Shown here piece after piece: positions 8,376-17,083 of a stretch of 63,211 nucleotides of DNA. The position numbers and the translations under genes were made by a program. A model generated the notes under the pieces. The model made no database searches. It was not told the DNA's origin and worked only from the letters and a program-made list of their open reading frames with translations. Position 1 is the first letter of the stretch, and each line of letters begins with the position of its first letter. This DNA is from JBGCDD01 sp045105075 (GTDB lineage Bacteria; Pseudomonadota; Alphaproteobacteria; Rhodobacterales; Rhodobacteraceae), in assembly GCA_045105075.1 (NCBI GenBank), contig JBGCDD010000047.1, forward strand, positions 1 through 63,211, given 5' to 3'.

Positions 8376-9071
8376 ATGACCGTCCCCTTCGAAGATGCCA
8401 AGGACCAGTTGCTTGATGCGATTTTGATGCATGTGGCTTTTGATGGCTGGTCGCAGGCCAGTTTTCGCGCCGCAATCAACGACACAGGAATGGATCCAGG
8501 GCTGGCCGATTCGGTTTGCCCTCGGGGCGCGGTTGATCTGGCGATGGCCTATCATGCCCGTGGTGATGCGCTGATGCTGGAGCGACTCAAGACCGACGAC
8601 ATGAGCGATCTGCGCTATCGTGACAAAATCGCGCGTGCCGTGCGGCTTCGGATTGAGGCGGTGGATGACAAGGAAGCCGTGCGTCGGGGAACCACTTTGT
8701 TCGCGCTGCCGCTCTATGCTCCGGACGGCGCCAAGGCGATCTGGGGCACCTGCGATCTGATCTGGGACGCGCTGGGCGACACGTCGGATGATGCAAACTG
8801 GTATACAAAACGCGCCACATTGTCGGGGGTCTATACCTCGACGATTCTGTACTGGTTGGGCGATGACAGCCCCGGTTCCGAGGCCACATGGGATTTTCTC
8901 GATCGCCGTATCGACAATGTGATGCAAATCGAAAAGGTCAAATCGGCCGTGCGCGGATCGGCTTTGTTGAAGCCGCTGCTGATCGGGCCGGAATGGCTGA
9001 TGAGCAAGATCAAGGCCCCGACGAAACCGGCAGACATGGACCTGCCAGGCATGATCAATCCACGCCGATAG
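8376..9071 (+). CDS. COQ9-family ubiquinone biosynthesis protein
   Basis: A 231-residue member of the COQ9 family. This lipid-binding, TetR-like helical fold presents ubiquinone intermediates to the flavin or di-iron hydroxylases of coenzyme Q synthesis at the membrane. Family features include the N-terminal DAILMHVAFDGWSQASFRAA helix region, the central ALPLYAPDGAKAIWGTCDLIWDALGDTSDDANWYTKR block (the most conserved part) and WDFLDRRIDNVMQIEK near the C-terminus. AGGAG precedes the ATG. Together with ubiG at 45.6 kb it shows an aerobic, ubiquinone-using organism. Confidence 0.9.
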   Translation: MTVPFEDAKDQLLDAILMHVAFDGWSQASFRAAINDTGMDPGLADSVCPRGAVDLAMAYHARGDALMLERLKTDDMSDLRYRDKIARAVRLRIEAVDDKEAVRRGTTLFALPLYAPDGAKAIWGTCDLIWDALGDTSDDANWYTKRATLSGVYTSTILYWLGDDSPGSEATWDFLDRRIDNVMQIEKVKSAVRGSALLKPLLIGPEWLMSKIKAPTKPADMDLPGMINPRR

Positions 9072-9147
9072 GCAGAATGACACGAGGGATCTCGCTAAGG
9101 CGGGCCAGGGCTGTTAGGGCTTGGCTCAAACAGGGGATCACTTTGCT

Positions 9148-10137
9148 ATGACAAACACAATGCGCGCAGCCGAAATCACCAAGCCCGGCGGGCCCGACGT
9201 TTTGCAACTGACCGAACGTCCGATGCCGGAGCCCGCGCACGGGCAGGTCGTGATCAAAGTGGCGTGGGCTGGCGTTAACCGTCCTGACGCACTGCAACGC
9301 GCGGGCGCCTATGATCCGCCTCCCGGCGCGAGTGACTTGCCGGGTTTGGAAGCCTCGGGCGAGGTGGTTGCACTGGGCGAAGGTGTCAGCGGTTTGGCGT
9401 TGGGTGATCTCGTTTGTGCCCTGCTGCCCGGCGGTGGATATGCCGAATACGTGGCAACGCCAGCCGCCCATTGCCTGCCGATCCCGGCCGGAATGGATTT
9501 GAAACAGGCGGCGTGCCTGCCCGAAACCTTCTTTACGGTCTGGTCAAACGTGTTCACCCGCGGCGCCTTAAAAGGCGGAGAGCGGTTTTTGGTGCATGGC
9601 GGATCAAGCGGGATCGGGACGACTGCAATCCAGCTGGCCAATGCTTTTGGAGCGCGGGTGTTCACAACCGCAGGATCGGACGAAAAATGCGCGGCTTGCC
9701 TTGAGCTGGGCGCAGAAAGAGCGATCAACTACCGCGATGAAGACTTCGTCAATGTGATGAAGGCCGAAGGCGGGGCGAACCTGATCCTTGATATGGTGGG
9801 CGGGGACTATATTCCGCGCAACATCAAGGCGTTGGATATGGACGGACGGTTGGTTCAGATCGCGTTCCTACAAGGCCCGGTGGTCGAGCTGAACTTTGCA
9901 ATGTTGATGGTGCGGCGGCTGACCATCACCGGCAGCACCTTGCGCCCGCAGAGTGATTTGGCCAAGGCCAGCATCGCCCAGGATCTGCGCGAGGCGGTGT
10001 GGCCGCTGATCGAAGCCGGGCGCGTGGCTCCTGTGATGGACAGCGAATTTGATCTTGGCGATGCTGCCGCCGCCCACACCCGCATGGAAAGCAGCGGGCA
10101 CATTGGTAAGATCGTTTTGAAAGTCGCCGGGGGCTAA
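9148..10137 (+). CDS. NAD(P)H-quinone oxidoreductase, PIG3/zeta-crystallin MDR family
   Basis: A 329-residue medium-chain dehydrogenase/reductase without catalytic zinc ligands, of the quinone oxidoreductase/PIG3 type (TIGR02824-like). The GroES-like N-terminal domain has AGVNRPDALQRAGAYDPPPGAS; the Rossmann domain has VHGGSSGIGTTAIQLA near 153 and the NADPH-binding region around SDEKCAACLELGAERAINYRDEDF. It likely performs one- or two-electron reduction of quinones with NADPH. ATG 9148 has AGGGG ten bases upstream; a TTG at 9121 and an ATG at 9160 are the alternatives. A perfect AT-rich inverted repeat follows the stop. Confidence 0.88.
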   Translation: MTNTMRAAEITKPGGPDVLQLTERPMPEPAHGQVVIKVAWAGVNRPDALQRAGAYDPPPGASDLPGLEASGEVVALGEGVSGLALGDLVCALLPGGGYAEYVATPAAHCLPIPAGMDLKQAACLPETFFTVWSNVFTRGALKGGERFLVHGGSSGIGTTAIQLANAFGARVFTTAGSDEKCAACLELGAERAINYRDEDFVNVMKAEGGANLILDMVGGDYIPRNIKALDMDGRLVQIAFLQGPVVELNFAMLMVRRLTITGSTLRPQSDLAKASIAQDLREAVWPLIEAGRVAPVMDSEFDLGDAAAAHTRMESSGHIGKIVLKVAGG

Positions 10138-10143
10138 GTAACG

Positions 10144-10174
10144 TAAATTTGGAAACACTGCGTTTCCAAATTTA
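10144..10174. terminator. Perfect 13-bp inverted repeat after the quinone oxidoreductase gene
   Basis: Arms TAAATTTGGAAAC (10144-10156) and GTTTCCAAATTTA (10162-10174) pair perfectly around ACTGC. Position just after a stop suggests a terminator, but it is AT-rich and lacks a T-run, so it could equally be an operator for the surface-protein gene about 100 bp downstream. Confidence 0.5.
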
Positions 10175-10270
10175 GCATTGCTTTCAAAGGTGTAACTGTT
10201 GCAGACAGAGCGTGGGCCTTCCGCATGCGGGAGGAAATGGGCGTATTTGTAAACGAGTTTGAGTTCGCCC

Positions 10271-10951
10271 ATGAAATCCCTGCTTTTTGGCGCTGCCTTG
10301 GCTGCAGCCACGTCTATAACGTCGGCTTCGGCAAGCACTGTTACCGTCGCCTATCAGCCAGACGGCATTTTTGGCCCCAACAACCTGAGCCAGAAAATCA
10401 CGGTGACCACACCCGGTCCCGGCTATGACGGTAATGTCAGCGCCGGGTTGTTTCATCTGACTGGCGACAACGGCGTGGGCGATTTTTTCGCCTTCTGCGT
10501 GGACCTGTTGCAGGCGATGAAGGACCCAACGGAATACACCGTCGATGCCGGGCTGTTTTCAGGAACGGTGCTGTCCAATATCGACAAACTGTTCACCTCG
10601 GCTTTGGGCGGCGTGGCGCTGCACACCGTGATCGACACCTCGCTCGAGGCGGCAGGCATGCAAGTTGCGCTTTGGGAAATCGTCAACGACTCGGACATGC
10701 CTTTTGATCTGACCAGCGGCAATTTTTCGGTGTCTGGCAATGCTGCGGTTCAGGGCCAGGCGCAAGACTACCTTGATGGTTTGGTCGGTGCCCAAACGGG
10801 CGCGTTTGACATCCAGTTCTATGCAAGTTCGACACAACAGGATGTCGTCACCATCGCAGCGGTACCACTGCCCGCCAGTGGTATTCTGGCGGCCTTCGGC
10901 GTTGGCGGTCTGATCGCGCTGCGTCGTCGCAAAACTGCGCGCAAATCCTAG
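10271..10951 (+). CDS. VPLPA-CTERM sorting domain protein (1)
   Basis: Secreted protein of 226 residues with an N-terminal signal peptide (MKSLLFGAALAAATS..ASAS) and the tripartite C-terminal sorting tail VPLPA (near 200), a hydrophobic helix (SGILAAFGVGGLIAL) and RRRK. Such tails are known substrates of an exosortase (XrtD-type) that cleaves and releases or anchors the protein, often linked to exopolysaccharide or biofilm. The body is rich in small residues (thioester-like or adhesin-type function not recognisable), with one cysteine in DFFAFCVDLL. No strong ribosome-binding site is seen, so ATG 10271 was chosen from the signal peptide. It ends by sharing CTAG with RNase T2. Confidence 0.85.
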   Translation: MKSLLFGAALAAATSITSASASTVTVAYQPDGIFGPNNLSQKITVTTPGPGYDGNVSAGLFHLTGDNGVGDFFAFCVDLLQAMKDPTEYTVDAGLFSGTVLSNIDKLFTSALGGVALHTVIDTSLEAAGMQVALWEIVNDSDMPFDLTSGNFSVSGNAAVQGQAQDYLDGLVGAQTGAFDIQFYASSTQQDVVTIAAVPLPASGILAAFGVGGLIALRRRKTARKS

Positions 10952-11577
10952 CGGATCGGCGTGAACATCGCGTCTTTCATCCGACAGTCGCGCACCACAT
11001 CCTGACCACAAGGCACCGGATCCAGATCACGTGACAGGCACAGCCGCGCCTCCTGGATATGGCTGTCTTTGCACGTGATGGTCAGCATGTCTTTTTCCCA
11101 AGTTGGATTGGCCTTTAGGAACGCTTCTTCGACCACAGCGGCAGGCAATTTGACGGCCCTGTCGAGCTTGCGAAACACCGCTGGGCGCACAACTTTGCCA
11201 TAAGCCTCGCGCGACAAGGCATAATAGTCGCGCGCCGACAGCCCGGTACAAGTGCCGTGTTTTTTCCACTGGTGCCAGGCCAGCCCACCCGAGCCCATGA
11301 CATCGGCCATGGCATTGGTCATCCCGCGCGACGGCGCGCGTTCGATCGTGCGACAGTATGACGGGAACCCCCGGTGAAATTGCGGCCAAAGCCCGTGCAT
11401 GACCCAGCCATGATCATGACGCGCGTCGCACTGATCAGAGTCGCGGGCATCGCCGGTCAGCGCGCACCAATTTGGCGACCAACTGAGCGACAGCACATAA
11501 TAATCAAACTCACCGGGCTTTTCGCCCTCGGCCCAGACCGGAGCGGCCAGAAACATCCATAAAAACAACCAGCGCAT
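10948..11577 (-). CDS. Periplasmic ribonuclease T2 family protein
   Basis: A 209-residue secreted, low-specificity endoribonuclease that cuts RNA through 2',3'-cyclic phosphates. It has a signal peptide (residues 1-16, cleavage after VWA). Both catalytic segments are present: CAS I WVMHGLWPQ with His61, and CAS II WHQWKKHGTC with His102/His107. Eight cysteines suit disulfide bonding outside the cytoplasm. Both active histidine motifs are intact, so it is probably active. It is convergent with the VPLPA-CTERM gene and divergent from trcR. Confidence 0.93.
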   Translation of the reverse strand: MRWLFLWMFLAAPVWAEGEKPGEFDYYVLSLSWSPNWCALTGDARDSDQCDARHDHGWVMHGLWPQFHRGFPSYCRTIERAPSRGMTNAMADVMGSGGLAWHQWKKHGTCTGLSARDYYALSREAYGKVVRPAVFRKLDRAVKLPAAVVEEAFLKANPTWEKDMLTITCKDSHIQEARLCLSRDLDPVPCGQDVVRDCRMKDAMFTPIR

Positions 11578-11725
11578 TCGCCTCTTTCCTTATCTTGTTG
11601 GCCTGACTATATAGGCCTGAAGTTCCCCGACAACGGAAACCCGCCCCGAGAGCCAGGGCCGCCTGCTAGGTCAGGCACCGGGAAAGATATGCGTCGCGGG
11701 AAGATCGAGATTTAGGAGACCTGAC

Positions 11726-12484
11726 ATGGCAAAACCAATCATGGCAAAAGCCACAGCCGTCTGGCTGGTGGACAACACCACAATCAGCTTCAAGCAGATT
11801 GCCGATTTTGTGGGAATGCATGAGCTGGAAGTGCAGGGGATTGCAGATGGCGACGTGGCCGCAGGGGTGAAGGGGTTTGACCCAATTGCCAACAACCAGC
11901 TGACCCAGGACGACATCGACAATGCCCAGAAGAACGTGCTGTTCCAGCTGAAGCTCAAGTTCAATGCCGCCGCTGTGGGCGAGGAAAAACGCCGTGGTCC
12001 GCGCTATACGCCGTTGTCCAAGCGCCAGGACCGGCCCGCATCAATCCTGTGGTTGGTCAAGTTTCATCCTGAACTGAGCGATGGGCAGATTTCGAAACTG
12101 GTGGGCACGACCAAGCCGACCATTCAGGCGATCCGCGAGCGCACCCACTGGAATATTTCAAACATCCAGCCGATTGATCCGGTTGCGCTGGGACTGTGTA
12201 AACAGTCCGAACTGGACACTGTGGTGCAAAAAGCCGCCGCGAAAAAGGCCGCCGAAGGCGCGGTGATGAGCGATGACGAGCGGCGCAAGCTGGTCAGCAC
12301 GGAACAGTCGCTGGACATGCCAAGCGAGCCCAAGATCCCAACGGCCATCGAAGGGCTTGAGACGTTTTCGCTGTCCAACGATGAAGAGGTAAGCAACGAT
12401 CCGATTGTTGATGCGGACAGTTTCTTTAACCTGCCCAATGACAGCGGCGACGATGAGGACGAAGACGACCAGCCGCGCGTTTGA
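11726..12484 (+). CDS. trcR: DUF1013 cell-cycle transcriptional regulator TrcR
   Basis: A 252-residue alphaproteobacterial DUF1013 protein, known in other members as TrcR, which associates with RNA polymerase and affects cell-cycle transcription. The conserved core runs from about 5 to 160 (ATAVWLVDNTTISFKQIADFVGMHELEVQGIADG, RRGPRYTPLSKRQDRPASILWLVKFHPELSDGQI, KLVGTTKPTIQAIRERTHWN). The last 80 residues are a low-complexity acidic tail ending in a long D/E run. GGAG lies eight bases before the ATG. It stands alone between divergent RNase T2 and convergent recR. The name relies on my knowledge of the family. Confidence 0.85.
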   Translation: MAKPIMAKATAVWLVDNTTISFKQIADFVGMHELEVQGIADGDVAAGVKGFDPIANNQLTQDDIDNAQKNVLFQLKLKFNAAAVGEEKRRGPRYTPLSKRQDRPASILWLVKFHPELSDGQISKLVGTTKPTIQAIRERTHWNISNIQPIDPVALGLCKQSELDTVVQKAAAKKAAEGAVMSDDERRKLVSTEQSLDMPSEPKIPTAIEGLETFSLSNDEEVSNDPIVDADSFFNLPNDSGDDEDEDDQPRV

Positions 12485-12563
12485 CCCAAAGGAGCGCGCG
12501 GGCGCGCGCACGACATGTTTCAGGGCGTACTGATTTGCACAGGTGCGCCCAGAGACATCTGGG

Positions 12564-13157
12564 TCAGATCGCTTTGCGTGCGTTGAGGGCTGCCGTGATC
12601 GTGCCGTCGTCAAGGTAGTCAAGCTCACCGCCGATTGGAACACCCTGGGCCAGTGAGGTCAGCCGCACCTGGCCATCGAGCTGATCCGCGATGTAGTGGG
12701 CCGTGGTTTGCCCGTCGACTGTCGCGTTGAGCGCCAGGATCACCTCGGTGATGTTTTCGGTGGCGATCCGATCAATCAGCCTGGGGATGCTGAGTTCGGT
12801 CGGGCCAATACCATCAAGCGCCGAAAGCGTGCCGCCCAACACATGATAGCGACCTTTGAACACGCCAGAGCGCTCCATCGCCCACAGATCCGCCACGTCT
12901 TCGACCACGCAGAGTTCGCCGATAGCGCGTTTTTCCGAGGTGCAGATGTCGCAGATATCGGTGGTGCCGACGTTGCCGCAATTCAGACATTCCCGCGCGG
13001 TTTCGGCCACGATCTGCAGCACGTCGGCCAGCGGCGTCAGCAGCAGGGCCCGTTTGCGGATCAAATGCAGCACTGCACGTCGCGCCGAGCGTGGGCCAAG
13101 GCCCGGCAGTTTCGCCATCAGCTCGATCAGATTGTCGATGTCTTTGGTCGAACTCAT
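12564..13157 (-). CDS. recR: Recombination mediator protein RecR
   Basis: A 197-residue RecR, partner of RecO in loading RecA at gaps and breaks. It shows the helix-hairpin-helix (LPGLGPRSARRAVLHLI, residues 15-31), the C4 zinc finger CLNCGNVGTTDICDIC (about 57-72), and a Toprim domain (CVVEDVADLWAMERSG with a GTLSALDGIGPTEL motif). The start overlaps the TGA of the TraB-like gene by four bases, so translation is coupled. It lies at the end of the dnaX-ybaB operon, which normally carries recR. Confidence 0.96.
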   Translation of the reverse strand: MSSTKDIDNLIELMAKLPGLGPRSARRAVLHLIRKRALLLTPLADVLQIVAETARECLNCGNVGTTDICDICTSEKRAIGELCVVEDVADLWAMERSGVFKGRYHVLGGTLSALDGIGPTELSIPRLIDRIATENITEVILALNATVDGQTTAHYIADQLDGQVRLTSLAQGVPIGGELDYLDDGTITAALNARKAI

Positions 13158-14200
13158 GGCAACTCACCCGGTATAGGAGTGCGGGTGACGGCAAACCCAT
13201 CGCGGCGCAGCATTTCGACCATGCCCTGTTTGCCCGACAGATGAAATGCGCCGACGGCCATGAAAACGCCGCCCACTTGCAAATCTGGCTTCACCTTGGT
13301 CACAAAAACCGCGTTACGGGCATCCAGAAGGTAGGCATCAACACGGTCCAGCAGGTTATGCGCGGCGTCGCCCAATTGCGCGACCAGCCAGGCGCGATCC
13401 CAGGCACGCGACACACCGGTTCGGCCTTCGAGATATAGCTGGATACTGGTCGATTTGTTTTTCGACGATGTTTGCGGGTTGAGATAGGTGGCGTAGATCA
13501 TCAACATTGCCTGCCGCAGCACTTTCGACTCGGGCCGCGAGAGCTTGGAGAACAGCGCATTTGGCGGTTCCAGCCCAAGGATCTGCGCGCCGTTGATGTG
13601 GCCCAGCATCTGAATCCGGTCGTCTTGAATGGGAAGAACACCGGCGGCAAAATCATCACAGGGATTGCTCATGATCAGTTCGATCACCGCAGCCGGGACA
13701 AGCACGTCGGCGGCATCGCGGCCCCAGCCCAACGCATGGGTCCGGCTGCGGATGTTGGCAATCAAAAGGGCCGGAAGATCCGAAATTTCGCGATCAATGC
13801 TCTGACCGGGGCCGCGATATCTGTCGTCTTGTCGAAACGACAGTTCAATCTGGCGGCGTGACTTGTAGATAAAGTCAGTTTCCAGCGCGACCACACGGGC
13901 TGCTGCAATTTGCGCAATGACCCTTTCGGGAAGGGCAAGAACGTGCCGCTCATTCGAGTGATAGCTGCCCCAAAGGTGCGAAACTGCGCCGTTGTCTGCC
14001 GTGATCTGCCAGTATTTGCCCACGCCGTTTATGTAGCGGGTCGCATCGGCCTCGAGCTCCGCCAGATTGGCAGGCGCCAAAGCTTCGCCGTAGATCGCCG
14101 GGTGATCCACCAAGCACACGTCCCGCGTGGCCCAATGCTGCGCCGGGGCCAAACCAGGAGCCAGCGCAAAGATCAGACAGAAAAGACCACGAAGCAACAC
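13154..14200 (-). CDS. TraB/GumN family protein
   Basis: A 348-residue exported TraB/GumN (PF01963-type) protein, a fold related to EreA/ChaN and to the Tiki proteases. There is a signal peptide (residues 1-21, ending APAQ). The first conserved motif GSYHSN near 67-73 corresponds to the family's GxxH signature, and the C-terminal block VGGVFMAVGAFHLSGKQGMVEMLRRDGFAV carries the second GAxHL motif. Both metal-type histidines are therefore present. Substrate is unknown. Start codon is GTG, five bases after the ybaB stop; the end overlaps recR by ATGA, so it is inserted inside the dnaX-ybaB-recR operon. Confidence 0.83.
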   Translation of the reverse strand: MLLRGLFCLIFALAPGLAPAQHWATRDVCLVDHPAIYGEALAPANLAELEADATRYINGVGKYWQITADNGAVSHLWGSYHSNERHVLALPERVIAQIAAARVVALETDFIYKSRRQIELSFRQDDRYRGPGQSIDREISDLPALLIANIRSRTHALGWGRDAADVLVPAAVIELIMSNPCDDFAAGVLPIQDDRIQMLGHINGAQILGLEPPNALFSKLSRPESKVLRQAMLMIYATYLNPQTSSKNKSTSIQLYLEGRTGVSRAWDRAWLVAQLGDAAHNLLDRVDAYLLDARNAVFVTKVKPDLQVGGVFMAVGAFHLSGKQGMVEMLRRDGFAVTRTPIPGELP

Positions 14201-14204
14201 GGAT

Positions 14205-14549
14205 TTAGAACGGCAGTTTCATATCTGCAGGCAGGCCCATACCTTCGGTCAGTTTGCTCATTTCAGCGGCAGCCTTGTCCGAGGCTTTTTGCTGAGCATC
14301 CTTAATCGCGGCCAGGATCAGGTCTTCGACCACTTCTTTGTCGTCGCCGTTGAAAATGCTTGGGTCGATGTCGAGAGTTTTCAGCTCGCCTTTGCAAGTG
14401 CAAGTGGCTTTGACCAGACCCGCTCCGCTTTCGCCAGTGACGGTCAGGTTTTGCATATCTTCTTGCATCTGCGCCATCTTGCCCTGCATTTCCTGGGCTG
14501 CCTTCATCATCTTGGCCATGTCGCCAAGTCCGCCTAATCCTTTGAGCAT
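14205..14549 (-). CDS. YbaB/EbfC nucleoid-associated protein
   Basis: A 114-residue DNA-binding protein of the YbaB/EbfC family, a tweezer-like homodimer that coats DNA. The start MLKGLGGLGDMAKMMKAAQEMQGKM is the family N-terminus and is preceded by AAGGAG at ideal spacing. The open frame upstream to 14735 is not conserved. The middle contains GAGLVKATCTCKGELKTLDIDPSIF and the end KLTEGMGLPADMKLPF. It sits between dnaX and recR, the classic neighbourhood. Confidence 0.95.
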   Translation of the reverse strand: MLKGLGGLGDMAKMMKAAQEMQGKMAQMQEDMQNLTVTGESGAGLVKATCTCKGELKTLDIDPSIFNGDDKEVVEDLILAAIKDAQQKASDKAAAEMSKLTEGMGLPADMKLPF

Positions 14550-14656
14550 GTTCGTCTCCTTTGCGGGGTGTGCTGCGTGCGGTCCCCGATTTTGTTGCGT
14601 GCCGGTGTACATATTGCAGTGCTGAGGGCTTGGGACAAGAGCGGGCGCAGCGTCGA

Positions 14657-14899
14657 TCAGGACACCGGACGGCGGAGCAATTGGATCATGCGGCTTGCGA
14701 AGGCAAGGATCAGCACAAAACCAAACAAGTGCCAAAGGATTGGGTCACCTGCACATCCCTCACGCACCGCGGCCGAGAGAACGTCATCAAGACCCAACAG
14801 ATCAGTTCGGGCCTGCAAAACGGCGGAGGCCAAAGCGAGGATCAAGGCAAAGATGACAGCGATCAACCGACCCGTCCAGATGCAGAACACACAGAACAA
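14657..14899 (-). CDS. Small two-helix membrane protein, hypothetical
   Basis: An 80-residue frame on the dnaX-ybaB side of the operon, with two hydrophobic segments (CIWTGRLIAVIFALILALA near 6-24, and ILWHLFGFVLILAFA near 54-68) joined by a polar loop, and a basic tail (LLRRPVS). Codon third positions look coding. Start codons are only TTG 14899 or GTG 14890; the hydrophobic frame continues upstream (AHPFNIFLVL) to an in-frame TAG at 14950-14948, which hints at a lost or shifted N-terminus. The 282 bp between it and dnaX (14900-15181) hold no other recognisable gene or hairpin. I do not recognise a family. Confidence 0.42.
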   Translation of the reverse strand: MFCVFCIWTGRLIAVIFALILALASAVLQARTDLLGLDDVLSAAVREGCAGDPILWHLFGFVLILAFASRMIQLLRRPVS

Positions 14900-15181
14900 G
14901 ACGAGGAAAATGTTGAAAGGGTGCGCGACTTGATATGCAAATTCGCTCTATTTGCCGACGGGCTGACCATCCCAAAGCGGCCGTTGTTTGTCGCAGACGT
15001 CGACCAAAGGGGCGTGGGTTCCAAGTTTACTCGGCCAAAGACGCAGGTTCTGACAATCCTTCGCAACCGTTTGCGAGAACAAATGCAAGCCAGCCTGCCA
15101 CTGTCTGCGCGAGATGGTAACCGGCGGGATGGCCCCGTCAGCGCAATGAGAAGCAAACAGTGTGGTGATGTTGGTCTTGCA

Positions 15182-16921
15182 TCAACCGTCTTCAAACGGG
15201 TCCCACTCGTCTTCAACTTCGGGCAAGGCCTCGATCGTTGCACTCGCCGCAAGGTCTTCGGGCGTGCGGATGTCGGTGATGCGCGCCTTTGGAAACTGCG
15301 CAATAACGGCCTGCATCAAAGGGTGTTCAAGCGCTTTGTTACGCAGGTCCGCGTCTTTCGCGTCTCGCAACTCTGCTACCGTTTGCGCGCCGCCGCTGGC
15401 CACCACAGAAATCGCCCAACGGTTACCGGTCCAACGCTGCAGGGCACTGCCAAGGCGCTGCGCCAGATCGCCCGCCGCCGTAGCACCGGGTTCAAATTCG
15501 ATGCGTCCCGGTTGATAGCTGACCAGCCGGAGACCGGTTTCCACTTCGACCAGTAATTTCACATCACGCCGGGTGCGGATCAGCTCGAGCACATGTTCAA
15601 AGCTGGGGTATTGCGCCAATGCTGTGTCGGGCGCCTGGGCCGGTGCCATTTGCGCGGTGCCGTTGCCGCCTGTGCGGGCCGAGGCGTAAGCCGAGGCCCC
15701 CCCGCCCGCCGCAGGCGAACCTGTGCTTTGCACAGGGCCCGGCCCGCCACTGGGCACCGGCATATCTTGCAGTTTGCGCACCAATTCTTCCGGGCTCGGC
15801 AAATCCGCCACGTGGGTCAGTCTGATTACAGCCATTTCCGCCGCCATCATTGCGTTCGGCGCAGCGGCAACTTCTTCCAGCGCCTTCAGCAGCATCTGCC
15901 ACATCCGCGACAGAACGCGCATGGCCAAGGCTTCGGCCATGGCAATGCCGCGCGCGCGTTCGTCCGGCGACACGGTTGGGTCTTGTGCTGCGTCCGGAGT
16001 GATCTTCACAACAGACACCCAATGGGTGACCTCTGCCAGATCGCGCAACACGGCCAATGGGTCGGCCCCTTCGGCATATTGCGCGCCCAACTCTTTCAAC
16101 GCGCCGCCCGCATCCCCGCGCAGGATCAAATCGATCAGATCCAGCACCCGGCCCCGGTCGGCCAGACCCAGCATGGCGCGCACCTGATCCGCCGAGGTTT
16201 CGCCCGCGCCATGTGAAATCGCCTGATCCAGCAATGAAGTGGCATCACGGGCTGATCCTTCTGCGGCGCGCGTGATCAACGCCATCGCGTCCTTTGAGAT
16301 CTGGGCCCCTTCGGCTGCCGCAATCTTTTCCAGCAGGGCGATCATGTCTTCCGGTTCGATCCGGCGCAGATCGAAGCGTTGGCATCGCGACAGCACGGTC
16401 ACCGGAACTTTGCGGATCTCGGTCGTCGCAAAGATGAATTTGACGTGTTCAGGTGGCTCTTCCAGCGTTTTGAGCAACGCGTTGAAAGCACTTGTCGACA
16501 ACATGTGCACTTCGTCGATGATATAGATCTTGTAGCGTGCCGAAGCCGCCCGATAGCGCACGGAATCGATGATCTCGCGAATGTCGTTTACGCCCGTTCG
16601 GCTGGCGGCGTCCATCTCTAGCACGTCAACGTGGCGCCCTTCCATAATGGCAGTGCAATGTTCGCACTGCCCGCAAGGTTCGGTTGTTGGCGTGCCTGCC
16701 CCGTCGGGACCGATGCAGTTCATCCCTTTAGCTATGATCCGGGCGGTGGTGGTTTTGCCGGTTCCACGGATGCCTGTCATAATGAAAGCTTGCGCAATCC
16801 GGTCTGCCTCGAACGCATTCCTCAGCGTGCGCACCATCGCCTCCTGGCCAACAAGGTCGGCAAAGGTTTCAGGGCGGTATTTGCGCGCAAGCACGCGGTA
16901 GGCAACAGAATCGCTGGGCAT
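15182..16921 (-). CDS. dnaX: DNA polymerase III subunits gamma/tau
   Basis: Clamp-loader ATPase of the replicative holoenzyme, 579 residues. The AAA+ domain begins YRVLARKYRPETFADLVGQE, with Walker A GIRGTGKT (50-57), a zinc module (C69, C83, C86, C89), Walker B IIDEVHM and sensor 1 SRCQRFDLRRI. Domain III follows, then a low-complexity Gly/Pro/Ala linker near 415-460 and a tau-like C-terminal domain ending in acidic residues. I see no A-rich slippery site for a gamma frameshift. The in-frame start at 17035 is rejected because the conserved MPSDSVAYRVLARKY starts at 16921, after AAAGGA. Confidence 0.96.
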   Translation of the reverse strand: MPSDSVAYRVLARKYRPETFADLVGQEAMVRTLRNAFEADRIAQAFIMTGIRGTGKTTTARIIAKGMNCIGPDGAGTPTTEPCGQCEHCTAIMEGRHVDVLEMDAASRTGVNDIREIIDSVRYRAASARYKIYIIDEVHMLSTSAFNALLKTLEEPPEHVKFIFATTEIRKVPVTVLSRCQRFDLRRIEPEDMIALLEKIAAAEGAQISKDAMALITRAAEGSARDATSLLDQAISHGAGETSADQVRAMLGLADRGRVLDLIDLILRGDAGGALKELGAQYAEGADPLAVLRDLAEVTHWVSVVKITPDAAQDPTVSPDERARGIAMAEALAMRVLSRMWQMLLKALEEVAAAPNAMMAAEMAVIRLTHVADLPSPEELVRKLQDMPVPSGGPGPVQSTGSPAAGGGASAYASARTGGNGTAQMAPAQAPDTALAQYPSFEHVLELIRTRRDVKLLVEVETGLRLVSYQPGRIEFEPGATAAGDLAQRLGSALQRWTGNRWAISVVASGGAQTVAELRDAKDADLRNKALEHPLMQAVIAQFPKARITDIRTPEDLAASATIEALPEVEDEWDPFEDG

Positions 16922-17083
16922 GATGATGAACAGTCCTTTGGTCCGCAGGATATTGTTTACCGAAACCGAAGGCCAGAGGCGCAAATCGGGTGAAACATGG
17001 CCAAAACATGCACAAGGCTTGACCGAATTGCCCAATTTCTGCCACGCATACCTTGGGTTGGGGAACCCTGTTGGAGCGATTTA

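Noticed and set aside
14561..15556. 331-residue frame on the plus strand
   Set aside because: Antisense to dnaX and the small membrane ORF, with low-complexity polar sequence. The intergenic part supports no start signal.
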